Below, piece by piece: positions 26,760 through 35,921 of a stretch of 41,870 bases of DNA. The notes beneath the pieces are model-generated. The model was given only the letters and a program-made list of their open reading frames with translations. It did not search any database and was not told the DNA's origin. Source of the stretch: Candidatus Methylaffinis lahnbergensis (GTDB taxonomy: Bacteria > Pseudomonadota > Alphaproteobacteria > Rhizobiales > Beijerinckiaceae); assembly GCA_002890675.1 (NCBI GenBank), contig PEFW01000023.1:1-41870 (forward strand), given 5' to 3'. Positions within the stretch are counted from its first letter, which is position 1, and each line of letters starts with the position of its first letter. Made by a program: the position numbers and the translations under genes.

Positions 26760-27700
26760 GAACTGTGATCATTGGCTTTCCCCCGGCGGCGTTGGCCTAT
26801 GCCGGCGCCGTGCCTGTTCCCGAACCCTTATCGCCGCGGCAAATCATGCCGCCAGCGCGTCAGCCGAGGCGGGGTTTGCGGCATAAAATCCTCGCCAAGC
26901 TGGCCGGGCCGGGCACGGGCGCTTGCTTTTCCATGGCGTTGTTAGCGGCGGCCGGCGCCGCCGGCACGGTGAAAGGCGGCCACTACGCCGCCTTCGTCGC
27001 GAGGCAAGGAGAGCCCTCTGACATCCTTGCCAAGGCGCTGGGTTTCTCCATCAAGGCCGTGACCATCGCGGGCGAGCGCGAACTCAAGGAGCAAGACATT
27101 CTGACTGTCGCGGGGATAGGTCCGCGCAATTCGCTTCTGTTTCTCGACGTGGCAAAAATAAGGGAGAGGCTGAAACAGCTGCCGCTCGTCAAGGAAGCGG
27201 CGATCACCAAGCTCTACCCGGACCGGCTCCTGATCGAGATCGAGGAGCGCCAGCCTTTCGCCCTGTGGCAATGCGACGGGCAAGTGCAAATCGTGGCCGC
27301 CGACGGGGTTCCCCTCGCCGCCATGCGCGACCAGCGCTTCATTCAATTGCCGCTCGTCGTGGGCGCGGGGGCCAACGCGAAACTCGATCAATATTTGGCG
27401 CTTCTCGAAATGGCGGGAGATTTGCGCGAACGGATCGTGGCGGGCGTGCTCGTCGCGGGACGCCGCTGGACGTTGAAAACGGCTAACGGGATAGACGTTC
27501 TCTTGCCGGAAATGGAGCCCGAGGCGGCGCTCGCAAGGCTCGTTGACCTTCAGCGCGCTTCGCATGTGCTCGACAAGGACATCCTTTCGCTCGACCTTCG
27601 TCAATCCGGCCTGGTTGTCGCGCGTCTCGCCGAGGAAGCGGCGGCCGAACGCGCCGCGATGCTCACGAGTAAGAACAAGGTAAAAGGCGGCCGGACATGA
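26726..27700 (+). CDS. ftsQ: Cell division protein FtsQ
   Basis: FtsQ is a bitopic inner-membrane protein that links FtsL/FtsB to the early divisome. The 324-residue reading has a basic, Pro-rich cytoplasmic region, one membrane helix (about residues 68-86, FSMALLAAAGAAGTVKGG) and a periplasmic POTRA domain. The POTRA domain begins near ALGFSIKAVTIAGERELKEQDI and continues with LPLVKEAAITKLYPDRLLIEIEERQPFALW. The start is uncertain: ATG 26726 overlaps ddlB, while GTG 26765 just after the ddlB stop would remove 13 residues. The stop overlaps the ftsA ATG. Confidence 0.92.
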   Translation: MDGRGRFLRSLRTVIIGFPPAALAYAGAVPVPEPLSPRQIMPPARQPRRGLRHKILAKLAGPGTGACFSMALLAAAGAAGTVKGGHYAAFVARQGEPSDILAKALGFSIKAVTIAGERELKEQDILTVAGIGPRNSLLFLDVAKIRERLKQLPLVKEAAITKLYPDRLLIEIEERQPFALWQCDGQVQIVAADGVPLAAMRDQRFIQLPLVVGAGANAKLDQYLALLEMAGDLRERIVAGVLVAGRRWTLKTANGIDVLLPEMEPEAALARLVDLQRASHVLDKDILSLDLRQSGLVVARLAEEAAAERAAMLTSKNKVKGGRT

Positions 27701-29013
27701 ATTCGAAGGTATTGCCGCCGCGCTTGCCGTCCTTGCCGGTCCGCAAGAGCGCGGTCCTTTCCGTGCTCGACATTGGAACCTCTAAAATCGTCTGTCTTGT
27801 CGCGCGACTGACCCCGAGCGATTCTTCCGAGCCGCTGCGCGGTCGAACCCATCGTTGCCGCGTTCTTGGCATCGGACATCAACGCTCGCGCGGAATCAAG
27901 AGCGGCGCCGTCGTCGATATGGACGCGGCGGAAAGCGCCATCCGTTTCGCCGTCGACGCAGCGGAGCGCATGGCTGGGATGCAGGCCGAAAGCGTGCTCG
28001 TGAACGCGACCGGCGGCAGACTTTCCTCGCGGCTCTACGATGCCAAGATCGCGATCGCCGGGCGGGCCGTTACGCAAGCCGATGTCCACCGCGTGCTGGA
28101 GGCTTGCACAATGCGCGGCGGACAAGAGGGCAGGGCGGTGCTGCACGCCCTGCCAATCGGATTTGCGTTGGGCGAAACGCGTCACATTCAAGATCCGCGG
28201 GGGATGGTCGGCGACGAACTCGGCGCCGATATGCACGTGCTGAGCTGCGACGCCGCTGTCGCGCGCAACTTGATGCTCGCGGTCGAACGCTGCCATCTGA
28301 CGGTCGACGCGTTGGTCGCCACGCCTTACGCGGCGGGTCTTGCCGCCTTGGCCGACGACGAAGCCGAACTCGGCGCCGCCTTGATCGACATGGGCGCGGG
28401 GACAACGTCCGTAAGCGTCTTTTCCGGCGGCCATCTGACCCATGTCGACGGGTTCGCCATCGGCGGCCATCATATCACAATGGATGTCGCGCGCGGCCTC
28501 GGGATCACGCTCGCCGATGCCGAACGGTTGAAGACGCTTCATGGCGGGTGCCTCACTTCGGTTTCCGATGAAACCGAGACGATCGCGGTGGTTCAGGCAG
28601 GCGAGGAAGGCGAGCGTCCGGTCCATTTGCCGAAGGGGCAACTCATCTCCATCATCAAGCCTCGGGTGGAGGAAATCCTCGAACTCGTGCGCGATCGGCT
28701 CAAGAACGCGGGCCTTCCCGCGCATGCGGGGCGAAGACTCGTTCTCACCGGTGGTGCCTGCCAGCTCACCGGCATGCAGGCTGCGGTGAAGCGCATCGTC
28801 TCCGGGCAGGTGCGGATGGGCCGGCCGCTCGGCATAAAGGGGCTACCCGAATCCGCGAAGAGCCCGGCTTTTGCCGCGGCTGTCGGGCTTCTGATCTATC
28901 CGCAGGTGAGCGGCATCGAGCATTTCCGCCCTTCGCGGCGCGGCGCGGCTCCGGAGTCGCAAGCGAATGGGTACATCGGGCGGGTCGGGCGATGGCTCAA
29001 GAATAGTTTTTAG
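27697..29013 (+). CDS. ftsA: Cell division protein FtsA
   Basis: FtsA is an actin-like ATPase that anchors FtsZ to the membrane and recruits later divisome proteins. The 438-residue product has the phosphate-1 loop SVLDIGTSKIVCLVARL, the SHS2/1C domain after residue about 90, ALIDMGAGTTSVSVFSGGHL (phosphate 2), VLTGGACQLTGM (adenosine motif) and the C-terminal amphipathic membrane-targeting helix GRVGRWLKNSF. It overlaps ftsQ by ATGA. A 110-bp gap separates it from ftsZ. Confidence 0.96.
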   Translation: MNSKVLPPRLPSLPVRKSAVLSVLDIGTSKIVCLVARLTPSDSSEPLRGRTHRCRVLGIGHQRSRGIKSGAVVDMDAAESAIRFAVDAAERMAGMQAESVLVNATGGRLSSRLYDAKIAIAGRAVTQADVHRVLEACTMRGGQEGRAVLHALPIGFALGETRHIQDPRGMVGDELGADMHVLSCDAAVARNLMLAVERCHLTVDALVATPYAAGLAALADDEAELGAALIDMGAGTTSVSVFSGGHLTHVDGFAIGGHHITMDVARGLGITLADAERLKTLHGGCLTSVSDETETIAVVQAGEEGERPVHLPKGQLISIIKPRVEEILELVRDRLKNAGLPAHAGRRLVLTGGACQLTGMQAAVKRIVSGQVRMGRPLGIKGLPESAKSPAFAAAVGLLIYPQVSGIEHFRPSRRGAAPESQANGYIGRVGRWLKNSF

Positions 29014-29123
29014 CGGTGCGTACGGCGAGAGTAAGCGCGGCGAGTCATTCGAGTTTGCCGCGAACAACGTGACTGAAAACCCGAGCGTCCTTGACCGGCG
29101 CTCCAACGTCGAGAGGCCAGACG

Positions 29124-30836
29124 ATGACGATCAATCTTAAAGCTCCCGAGCTTCGGGAACTCAAACCACATATCATGGTCGCCGGCATCGGCGGCGCGGG
29201 CGGCAATGCCGTAAACAATATGATTGTCTCGGGCCTGATCGGGGTCGAGTTCATCGTCGCCAATACCGACGCTCAAGCGCTTACCTCGTCGAAGGCCGAG
29301 AGGATTATCCAAATGGGCCTGCAAGTCACCGAAGGTCTCGGCGCCGGATCGCAGCCCGAGGTCGGCCGGGCCGCGGCTGAGGAAGCGATCGAGGAAATCC
29401 GCGATCACCTTTCGGGAGCGCATATGGTCTTCGTCACCGCCGGCATGGGCGGTGGAACCGGCACCGGTGCCGCGCCGGTCATCGCCCGCGCCGCAAGGGA
29501 TATGGGCATCCTGACCGTCGGCGTCGTCACTAAGCCTTTCCAGTTCGAGGGCGCCCGGCGCATGCGCGTGGCCGAGGCCGGTATCGACGAACTGCAGAAA
29601 TCGGTCGATACGCTGATTATCATTCCCAATCAGAATCTATTTCGCATAGCCAACGAGAAAACCACTTTCGCCGATGCGTTCGCGATGGCCGATCAGGTGC
29701 TCTATTCCGGTGTTGCGTGCGTCACCGATCTGATGGTCAAGGAAGGCTTGATCAATCTCGATTTCGCCGACGTTCGCGCCATCATGCGCGAGATGGGCAA
29801 GGCCATGATGGGGACCGGCGAGGCTTCGGGCGAAAAGCGGGCGATCCTCGCCGCCGAGGCCGCGATCGCCAATCCGCTTCTCGACGAGGTTTCGATGAAA
29901 GGCTCGCGCGGCCTGCTCATTTCGATCACCGGCGGCAGCGATCTCACCCTTTACGAAGTCGACGAGGCCGCCGGCCGGATTCGCCAAGAGGTCGACGAGG
30001 ACGCCAATATCATCCTTGGGGCGACCTTCGACCAAAGCCTCGACGGGATTGTCCGCGTCTCGGTCGTCGCGACGGGAATCGACCATGTCGCCCGCGACTA
30101 TGAACCCACCGCCGCGGAGACGCGCATTGCCGAAGTCACCAACCGCTTGCGGGCGCAGACGGCGGCGCGCCCGATTGAAACGGCGCAACCGCGTTATCCT
30201 GGCGCCCCGCCGGAGTCCTATCAGCCGGCGGAGTATGCGCCGCGTTACGAAGACCGGGTTTTGCAGGCTCCCGCGGCCCCAGGCGCTGGCGCTCAGCAAG
30301 GAGTCCGCGTCCAGGAGGTCGCCCCGCAATCGCGTCAATATGTCGACCAGGCGCAACAAGGTGTGCGGCCAAGCGAGCATTTCGACGCCGGTCCTTTCGT
30401 TCCAGGGCCACCCGATTCGCCTTACGTCCGGCCCCAGAGGATGCCGCAAATCGACGATTTGCCTCTCCCAGCGCAAAACCAGATCCGCGCGCGTCGAGGC
30501 GAACGTGGGGCGGAGCCGCATCCCGAAGCCAAGCGCCGTTCGCTCCTCGAAAGGCTTGCCTCGTTCGGCATCAGCCGCCAGGAAGAAGCGGCGACGGGTT
30601 CTGGCCCGCGCGACAGGCAAGCGCCCGCGCGGCAGCCAGCACAAGGGCAGATCCACCCGCAGCAGCAGCCGGGTCCGGTCCATGCCGAGTACGGCAAACG
30701 TGCGCAGCATCCGCCAGCCCCGCAAAGAGCTCCGCAACCGGCGGTGGACGCGCATGGCCGCGGCGCCTATCAAACCCGGGCGATCGAAGAGGACCAGCTC
30801 GAGATTCCCGCTTTCCTGCGGCGCCAATCGAGCTAA
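29124..30836 (+). CDS. ftsZ: Cell division protein FtsZ
   Basis: FtsZ is the tubulin-like GTPase that forms the Z-ring. The 570-residue product starts at ATG 29124 ([10 protein letters not shown]). The frame from 29091 is an extension into the leader. It has [14 protein letters not shown], the tubulin signature [10 protein letters not shown] (from Gly109), and the T7 loop region [14 protein letters not shown] Gln/Pro/Arg-rich linker of roughly 230 residues follows, long as in other alphaproteobacteria. It ends in [12 protein letters not shown], the C-terminal peptide that binds FtsA and other partners. The 110-bp leader contains one GANTC site (29042-29046), which in Caulobacter marks CcrM/GcrA control of ftsZ. 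Here that is only suggestive. Confidence 0.97.
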   Translation: MTINLKAPELRELKPHIMVAGIGGAGGNAVNNMIVSGLIGVEFIVANTDAQALTSSKAERIIQMGLQVTEGLGAGSQPEVGRAAAEEAIEEIRDHLSGAHMVFVTAGMGGGTGTGAAPVIARAARDMGILTVGVVTKPFQFEGARRMRVAEAGIDELQKSVDTLIIIPNQNLFRIANEKTTFADAFAMADQVLYSGVACVTDLMVKEGLINLDFADVRAIMREMGKAMMGTGEASGEKRAILAAEAAIANPLLDEVSMKGSRGLLISITGGSDLTLYEVDEAAGRIRQEVDEDANIILGATFDQSLDGIVRVSVVATGIDHVARDYEPTAAETRIAEVTNRLRAQTAARPIETAQPRYPGAPPESYQPAEYAPRYEDRVLQAPAAPGAGAQQGVRVQEVAPQSRQYVDQAQQGVRPSEHFDAGPFVPGPPDSPYVRPQRMPQIDDLPLPAQNQIRARRGERGAEPHPEAKRRSLLERLASFGISRQEEAATGSGPRDRQAPARQPAQGQIHPQQQPGPVHAEYGKRAQHPPAPQRAPQPAVDAHGRGAYQTRAIEEDQLEIPAFLRRQSS

Positions 30837-30885
30837 CGAAATTATTCGTTGCAAAAGGAATCGTTTCAAAACATTTGATGGGAAC

Positions 30886-30923
30886 GGTTGGGCCCGGCAT
30901 CCAGAATGCCAACGAGACCAACC
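30886..30923. terminator. Nested hairpin after ftsZ
   Basis: GGTTGG...CCAACC (30886-30891 and 30918-30923) encloses GGCAT...ATGCC (30896-30900 and 30906-30910). It lies 50 bp after the ftsZ stop. No T tract follows. It is a possible RNA 3'-end structure with modest support. Confidence 0.3.
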
Positions 30924-31041
30924 GATATTCGTGGTATGCCGCCATGCTGGTAACTTTTTAAACTGGATTTCTTACGCGCCCATCCGCTGAGCGCTCGTCC
31001 GAGGTTTAGGCGACGGGTCGGAATCGAAGGGCGCAAATAGA

Positions 31042-31072
31042 AGCGGCCGCATCTGAATCAGATGCGGCCGCT
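31042..31072. terminator. Strong bidirectional hairpin between ftsZ and the cupin gene
   Basis: The 15-bp arm AGCGGCCGCATCTGA and its exact complement are separated by a single A, so the functional loop is TGAATCA or similar. It lies between the convergent ftsZ and cupin genes. The - strand side is preceded by a TTTTTTT run, but no T tract follows on the + strand. It is the best candidate for the end of the dcw transcript. Confidence 0.6.
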
Positions 31073-31108
31073 CTTCCGCAAGTGGGCGAGGCTAAAAAAA
31101 GACGTTAG

Positions 31109-31516
31109 CTAGTGCAGGAAGGTCGTCAGTTGTGCGCCGTGCGGTGCGATCATTAGGACAAATAGTTTCGCCGGTTCCGTTGAGCTCGCGTTCTTCGAGA
31201 TCGTGTGATGATCGTGCGGCTGCTCGGTCCACGTCTGTCCCCTAGTGAACGTTTGAGTCGGGCCATCATTGACCTTCGATACCACGGCGCCTTGGAGCAC
31301 ATAAGCATACGTCGTCCCCGGATGCTCGTGGGGCGGCGTCGAACCTCCCGGCGAATAGTCAACAGTGAGTATCGTAACATCAGTGCCAGTGTGACCAGCG
31401 AGCGGCTGCTGCGACAGAATGTGAATATCGCCTGCCGATGCCGGACCGGAAGCGGCAGAGGCGCGTGCGACCCACAGTGCAGCGACTGCAATAAAAACAA
31501 AAGCAGAACTAATGAT
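31109..31516 (-). CDS. Exported cupin-domain protein with no canonical start codon
   Basis: The translation reads as a complete small secreted protein of about 136 residues. A signal peptide (IISSAFVFIAAVAALWVARA, probable cleavage after ASA) is followed by a single cupin barrel with DYSPGGSTPPHEHPGTTYAY (metal-binding His-Glu-His), VLQGAVVSKVNDG and GQTWTEQPHDHHTISKN. The usual cupin Glu after HxH is a Thr. No ATG, GTG or TTG exists between the in-frame TAA at about 31556 and the signal peptide. The start would have to be ATC (31516) or ATT (31513), or the true start was lost. GTG 31300 is inside the barrel. Cupins of this kind often bind metal, but the substrate is unknown. Confidence 0.6.
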   Translation of the reverse strand: MISSAFVFIAVAALWVARASAASGPASAGDIHILSQQPLAGHTGTDVTILTVDYSPGGSTPPHEHPGTTYAYVLQGAVVSKVNDGPTQTFTRGQTWTEQPHDHHTISKNASSTEPAKLFVLMIAPHGAQLTTFLH

Positions 31517-31679
31517 CGTTGTGCGGGTACCGCATCGGTCTGAGTCTCCGAAGGGTTACATGTCGACCGCGATGGTCGTCGTAAGGCCGTCGAGCGCGAT
31601 GCTTGGGGTGTCGATCACGATCTCGCCTACTGTATCGCTGTTGACGTGCTTTCTGAATACCCTGCTAGGCAGTCTGGAG

Positions 31680-32582
31680 TCACCCCAGCGGACGCGGTCG
31701 GAAGTTCAGCTCACGTTTGGCTTTCTCATTCGACGCACCTCGAAGCCGGGCCGCGTAATAGACGGAATCGGCGCCGGACGTGGCAAGCGCCTGCTGCTCC
31801 GTGGCCTGAGGCGGTTCCGGAGCTCCGCACGCGCGAGCAAATGCGGACAGCCATACGCGCTGCTCGCTCGGGTCATCGTCCACAATATTGTACGCTCCCG
31901 GCGCGCATCGGAGCGCCGCCACGGTCGCCGCGGCGGCATCTTCTATGTGGACGAAACTCCACACGCCCTCGCCCTTGCCGATGATCGGGACATGCCGTTG
32001 GCGCACCTGCTCGCCCATATCGCCAGCGCTGGTGTACCAGGTACCCGGCCCATAGAAGAATCCGTAACGCAGAGCGACGCATTGTATCGCCGGTGCTCGG
32101 AACGCAGCCGATTCCAGCTCAACATAGGTACGCGCGCTGGCGGCGACCCCCGGAGACGCGTCAACTGCAAACGGCACCAATTCAGTGGCGAGACCCGCGC
32201 CGGGGACATACCAGAATCCCGATGATTGCAGGATGTAGCGGCGCACTCCGGCGTCATGCATCGCGGCCAGCAGATTGATAGTCCCCCTGATTCGGACTGT
32301 GCGATCACGATCCGCCGCCGCCTTCATTTCTTCCGGCGTGTAATGTCTGGGCAGCGAGGTTAACTCATTTATGATGGCATCCGGTCGAGTCCTTTGAATC
32401 ACGGCCTTAACGGAGGCGGCATCGAGCGCATCGCCGGTCACCGCCTCCGCACCCATCTCAACAAGAGCGCTGTCTGAATCAGACGAACGCCCCAGTCCAA
32501 ACACCGTGTGACCGCTCTCCTTCAAACAACGAATCAGCGGGCGGCCGATAGCGCCAGTCGCCCCCGCAACCAGAAGTTTCAT
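31680..32582 (-). CDS. NAD-dependent epimerase/dehydratase family protein
   Basis: This is a 300-residue extended-SDR protein starting at ATG 32582, which has CGGGAGGTGTG just upstream. The longer frame to 32642 has no support. The Rossmann motif LVAGATGAIGRPLIR is at residues 4-18, followed by TGDALD, INELTSLP, YILQSSGFWYVPG, ALRYGFFYGPGTWY and SFVHIEDAAAATVAAL. These enzymes usually act on nucleotide sugars, but this variant lacks an obvious YxxxK in the usual spacing (YVELESA follows RT), so specificity is open. It stands alone on its strand, upstream of the cupin gene. Confidence 0.85.
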   Translation of the reverse strand: MKLLVAGATGAIGRPLIRCLKESGHTVFGLGRSSDSDSALVEMGAEAVTGDALDAASVKAVIQRTRPDAIINELTSLPRHYTPEEMKAAADRDRTVRIRGTINLLAAMHDAGVRRYILQSSGFWYVPGAGLATELVPFAVDASPGVAASARTYVELESAAFRAPAIQCVALRYGFFYGPGTWYTSAGDMGEQVRQRHVPIIGKGEGVWSFVHIEDAAAATVAALRCAPGAYNIVDDDPSEQRVWLSAFARACGAPEPPQATEQQALATSGADSVYYAARLRGASNEKAKRELNFRPRPLG

Positions 32583-32711
32583 CGCACACCTCCCGGAACG
32601 GCGTTGAAAAAGAAGGACCGAATTAGAACGAGGTCCTTTCAACGCCCTGCTTAAAAGCCAGCTTTCTCCTCGGTCTTATCTCGTTCTGGAAGAGACCAGA
32701 GAGAGGAGGCA

Positions 32712-32738
32712 GGCTGTGAAAATCTCTTTTCCACAGCC
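32712..32738. terminator. Hairpin upstream of the epimerase gene
   Basis: GGCTGTGAAAA and TTTT-C-CACAGCC form a stem with one bulge around TCTC. It lies just past the 3' end of the orphan coding fragment at 32798-33001 (- strand) and may be that fragment's old terminator. Confidence 0.4.
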
Positions 32739-32797
32739 CGGTGGGAGATCCTAGCATCTCGATCGACAGTGAGCAGCGCCGCTCAACATTTAATAAA

Positions 32798-33001
32798 TTA
32801 GAAATGCCAGCGTACCGTATAGGCTTTGCAGATCTTATCGAGCATCTTTTGGTAATCCTTCTCCACACCGATCCCAAGATTGTGGGGACCGTCAGGGCCG
32901 GGAATGTGAGATGCATTGACATTGTCGATGAAGGCCGGGACCAGAAAGTTAGTCGCCTTTCTGGCGAGCGTGGCTACGTTCGTCGGGCTGGGAATTGCAA
33001 T
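32798..33001 (-). pseudogene. Orphan C-terminal coding fragment, unknown family
   Basis: Between in-frame stops, the - strand encodes about 67 codons that look like a real protein end. It includes TNFLVPAFIDNVNASHIPG, then PDGPHNLGIGVEKDYQKML and KICKAYTVRWHF before TAA. There is no ATG, GTG or TTG in the segment. The rest of the 590-bp gap (32583-33172) has no gene I can support. It is probably the 3' remnant of a deleted gene, and I do not recognise the family. Confidence 0.4.
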
Positions 33002-33172
33002 TTACGCTTTGAAGTGACACCGACCGAGCTGATCCAGTTTGGGGGGTATAGGTAGACATAGTGCTCATCATTGTCAGGCGTGGCCGGCCGGGAAAGCCCC
33101 TTAGCCTTTCCGGGACCTGCTCCAAGTGCCCGCACGCCGACATATCAAGTAGCACCAAACTATCCGCCGCGC

Positions 33173-34474
33173 CTACTCCGCCGCGCTCTTCGTGGCCCCA
33201 AACCTCCGCTCGATATAATCCTCGACGATTTGCTTGAATTCGGCGGCGATGCCTTCGCCGCGCAGAGTCATCGCCTTTTGCCCGTCGATAAACACCGGCG
33301 CCGCCGGCGTCTCGCCGGTGCCGGGAAGCGAGATTCCGATGTCGGCATGTTTCGATTCGCCGGGCCCGTTGACGATGCAGCCCATTACCGCGACGTTCAG
33401 CGCCTCGACTCCTGGATAGCGTGTCCGCCATAGCGGCATCCCCTCCCGGATATAAGTCTGGATATCCCGCGCGAGTTCTTGAAAAACCGTGGAGGTCGTG
33501 CGCCCGCAGCCAGGACAGGCGGCGACCAGCGGCACAAAAGTGCGAAACCCCATGGTCTGCAAAAGTTCCTGCGCCACTTTCACTTCGAGCGAGCGGTTGC
33601 CACCGGGCTCCGGGGTGAGCGAAACCCTAATCGTGTCGCCGATCCCCTCCTGCAACAAGATGCCCATGGCGGTGGCAGAGGCGACAATGCCCTTCGAGCC
33701 CATGCCCGCTTCGGTGAGGCCCAAATGTAGCGCGTAATTGCTGCGCCGCGCGAGCGTGCGATAGACGCCGATGAGATGCTGCACATCCGAGACCTTTGCC
33801 GACAGGATGATTCTGTCCCGGCCAAGCCCGATGGCCTCCGCCCGCGCGGCGGAAGATAGCGCCGATTGCACCATCGCCTCGCGCATCACGGCGCCGGCCG
33901 GGCGCGGCGAAGGCGCGCGGGCATTTTCGTCCATCAACGCGGTGAGGAGCTCCTGATCGAGCGAGCCCCAATTGGCGCCGATCCGCACCGCCTTGCCATA
34001 TCTGATCGCCGCCTCCACGATGCGGCCGAATTGCTTGTCCCGCTTGTCCTTGAAGCCGACATTGCCGGGGTTGATTCGATATTTGTCGAGCGCCTCCGCG
34101 CAGGCGGGATGATCGTTGAGCAGTCTATGGCCGATATAATGGAAATCGCCGATCAGAGGGATGTCGCAGTCCATTTTTGCGAGACGGTCGCGGATATGCG
34201 GCACGGCCGCGGCGGCTTCGTCACGATCGACGGTGATCCGCACGAGCTCGGAGCCGGCGCGGGCAAGCGCCGCGACCTGGGCCGCCGTCCCTTCGACATC
34301 GGCCGTATCCGTGTTGGTCATCGATTGGACGGCGATAGGCGCGCCGCCGCCTACGAGGACCGCCGCGTTGCCGGAGCCAATGCGCACGCCAACCGAGCGG
34401 CGGCGTGGCGCGGGCCCGGCCTCTTCGGGGTCCGCGAGGCCGGGGGAGGCTGAAAGTTCAGAGCTAATTGTCAT
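33173..34474 (-). CDS. ispG: (E)-4-hydroxy-3-methylbut-2-enyl diphosphate synthase
   Basis: IspG (GcpE) is a [4Fe-4S] enzyme that converts methylerythritol cyclodiphosphate to HMBPP in the MEP isoprenoid pathway, which also supplies undecaprenyl phosphate for wall synthesis. The 433-residue protein has [17 protein letters not shown] at the N-terminus, [21 protein letters not shown], the cluster ligands in [10 protein letters not shown] and [10 protein letters not shown], and a C-terminal tail typical of the bacterial form. The start ATG 34474 gives a short non-conserved leader. The gene is monocistronic. Confidence 0.96.
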   Translation of the reverse strand: MTISSELSASPGLADPEEAGPAPRRRSVGVRIGSGNAAVLVGGGAPIAVQSMTNTDTADVEGTAAQVAALARAGSELVRITVDRDEAAAAVPHIRDRLAKMDCDIPLIGDFHYIGHRLLNDHPACAEALDKYRINPGNVGFKDKRDKQFGRIVEAAIRYGKAVRIGANWGSLDQELLTALMDENARAPSPRPAGAVMREAMVQSALSSAARAEAIGLGRDRIILSAKVSDVQHLIGVYRTLARRSNYALHLGLTEAGMGSKGIVASATAMGILLQEGIGDTIRVSLTPEPGGNRSLEVKVAQELLQTMGFRTFVPLVAACPGCGRTTSTVFQELARDIQTYIREGMPLWRTRYPGVEALNVAVMGCIVNGPGESKHADIGISLPGTGETPAAPVFIDGQKAMTLRGEGIAAEFKQIVEDYIERRFGATKSAAE

Positions 34475-34863
34475 GCGTGGTGTTCATTCCTGGCTGAGGA
34501 GGCGCCCGGCGGACATATCCGATTAAGGGTGTCGCGATCATGACCCGAAGAGCCGCGGAGAGTGGTGGGCAAAAACACGGTTGCAGTCAAGCCTGTCACG
34601 CCAGGCGGCGCCGGCGGCGGGAGCGGCCTTCGCTCGGTTTTGACGCGCAGAGGACGTCCGGCCCCACCTCTTGTTCCGTTGATCTAGCTGTCGCGCGTCG
34701 TCTTTGTCACGGCGGCGCCGCAAGCGAGCGGGCAAACCGCATTTACTCGCTTAACAAACTGCCCACGAAATGCCATCGATTTGATGGGCGGAGCACGATC
34801 TGATTGGATTCCATGCCGGCGACAATCCGGCAGACGGCTTTTCCACGCTAGGGGAATGCGGGC
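34475..34863. other. 389-bp divergent intergenic region
   Basis: This region lies between the divergent ispG and SDR genes. No protein-like frame or RNA gene was recognised. The GAGCACGATCTGA at about 34792 recurs at about 3903, but this 13-mer is too short to call a repeat family. Confidence 0.4.
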
Positions 34864-35643
34864 ATGATCGGCGGATCTGGTTTTGTTGCTTCGCCCGGCG
34901 CAGCGCTCGTGACCGGAGCGGCAATGGGGATCGGGCGGAAGATCGCCGAGCGCCTTGCGCTGGCTCGCTATTCGGTCGTGCTGCATTGCAGCCTGGCCTC
35001 GCGCGCCGATGCCGAGGCGGCGGCGGCAAGCATCAAGGAGCAAGGCGGCAGTGCGGTCGTGTTGCCTTCCGATCTCCGCGAAGAGGGCGCCCTCGCCCGG
35101 CTCGCCGCGGACGCCGCGGCGATCTTCGGGCCGCTCACCCTGCTCGTCAACAATGCCGCGATTTTTGAGGCGGACGATGCGGCCTCCTTCGATCTCGAAC
35201 GTTGGGAGAAGCATTTTTCGGTGAATTTAAGGGCGCCTGTCGTCCTTTCGCGCGATTTTGCCGGGCAATTGCCGGACGGGATCGAAGGCGCGATCGTCAA
35301 CATCATCGATCAGCGGGTGTTGCGTCCGACGCCGCAATTTTTCACCTATAATTTGAGCAAATCGGCGCTTTGGGCCGCGACCCGGACGATGGCGCAAGCC
35401 TTCGCGCCAAAAGGCATAAGAGTCAACGCGGTCGGGCCGGGCCCAGTCTCGCCGAACTTCAACCAGGGCGAGGCTGGCTTCGCGCGAGAGGTGCGGGGCT
35501 TGCCGCTGGCCCGCGCGATCTCGCCCGGTGAAGTCGCCGGCGCGGTTCTTTATCTGGCCACCGCGCGCAACGTGACCGGACAGATGATCGCGGTCGACGC
35601 CGGCCAGCATCTCGCCTGGCGAACGCCCGACGTCGTGCTTTAA
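34864..35643 (+). CDS. SDR family protein resembling pteridine reductase/FolM
   Basis: This is a 259-residue Rossmann-fold reductase. The cofactor loop is TGAAMGIG (17-24) and NNAAI is at 96-100. The active site fits the pteridine reductase pattern rather than the classic Ser-Tyr-Lys: Asp149 (IVNIIDQ) takes the Ser position, with Tyr162 and Lys166 (YNLSK). The 13-residue Asp-Tyr spacing matches what is known for PTR1. GQMIAVDAGQHL closes the domain. Family knowledge suggests NADPH-dependent reduction of dihydropterins (dihydromonapterin or dihydrofolate). No folate gene adjoins it to confirm this. Confidence 0.8.
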   Translation: MIGGSGFVASPGAALVTGAAMGIGRKIAERLALARYSVVLHCSLASRADAEAAAASIKEQGGSAVVLPSDLREEGALARLAADAAAIFGPLTLLVNNAAIFEADDAASFDLERWEKHFSVNLRAPVVLSRDFAGQLPDGIEGAIVNIIDQRVLRPTPQFFTYNLSKSALWAATRTMAQAFAPKGIRVNAVGPGPVSPNFNQGEAGFAREVRGLPLARAISPGEVAGAVLYLATARNVTGQMIAVDAGQHLAWRTPDVVL

Positions 35644-35652
35644 AACAGGCTA

Positions 35653-35796
35653 AACCGGCACCTGACCGGCGCGGAATGGGCGCATATCGAACCGCTGATT
35701 CCCCCAGCCAAACATGGTGGCCGCAAGCGCAAGGTCGATGTGCGCGAATTTGTGAATGGGATCATGTACGTGCCGAGCACGGGGTGCCAATGGCGC
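35653..35796 (+). pseudogene. N-terminal fragment of an IS5-type transposase
   Basis: A + strand frame reads LTGAEWAHIEPLIPPAKHGG, then RKRKVDVREFVNGIMYVPST and GCQWRY. This matches the conserved N-terminus (DUF4096-like, ending TGCQWR) of IS5-group transposases. Homology stops at about 35796 and the catalytic DDE region is missing. It lies right after the pteridine-reductase-like gene stop. The remaining bases to 35921 hold no recognisable gene. Confidence 0.72.
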
Positions 35797-35921
35797 TATG
35801 AGATCGATCGGTGTCTCGGAGCCAACTTCGGGAGGGCGGGGGGCGCCGCCTCGCTGGCCCAGCCCGTTTCCGGAGGGCATCTTTGGTGTAAGGTTCGCCG
35901 ACCGGATCGAGGCTGTCACCA

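Noticed and set aside
27601..28725. 374-codon - strand open frame
   Set aside because: Antisense shadow of ftsA. The composition is low-quality and no family motif is seen.
29637..30869. 410-codon - strand open frame
   Set aside because: Antisense shadow of ftsZ and its linker, Arg/Leu-rich with no domain.
31557..31679. - strand peptide ending GLTTTIAVDM upstream of the cupin gene
   Set aside because: It looks protein-like but has no clear start and overlaps the end of the epimerase gene region. Too short to call a gene.
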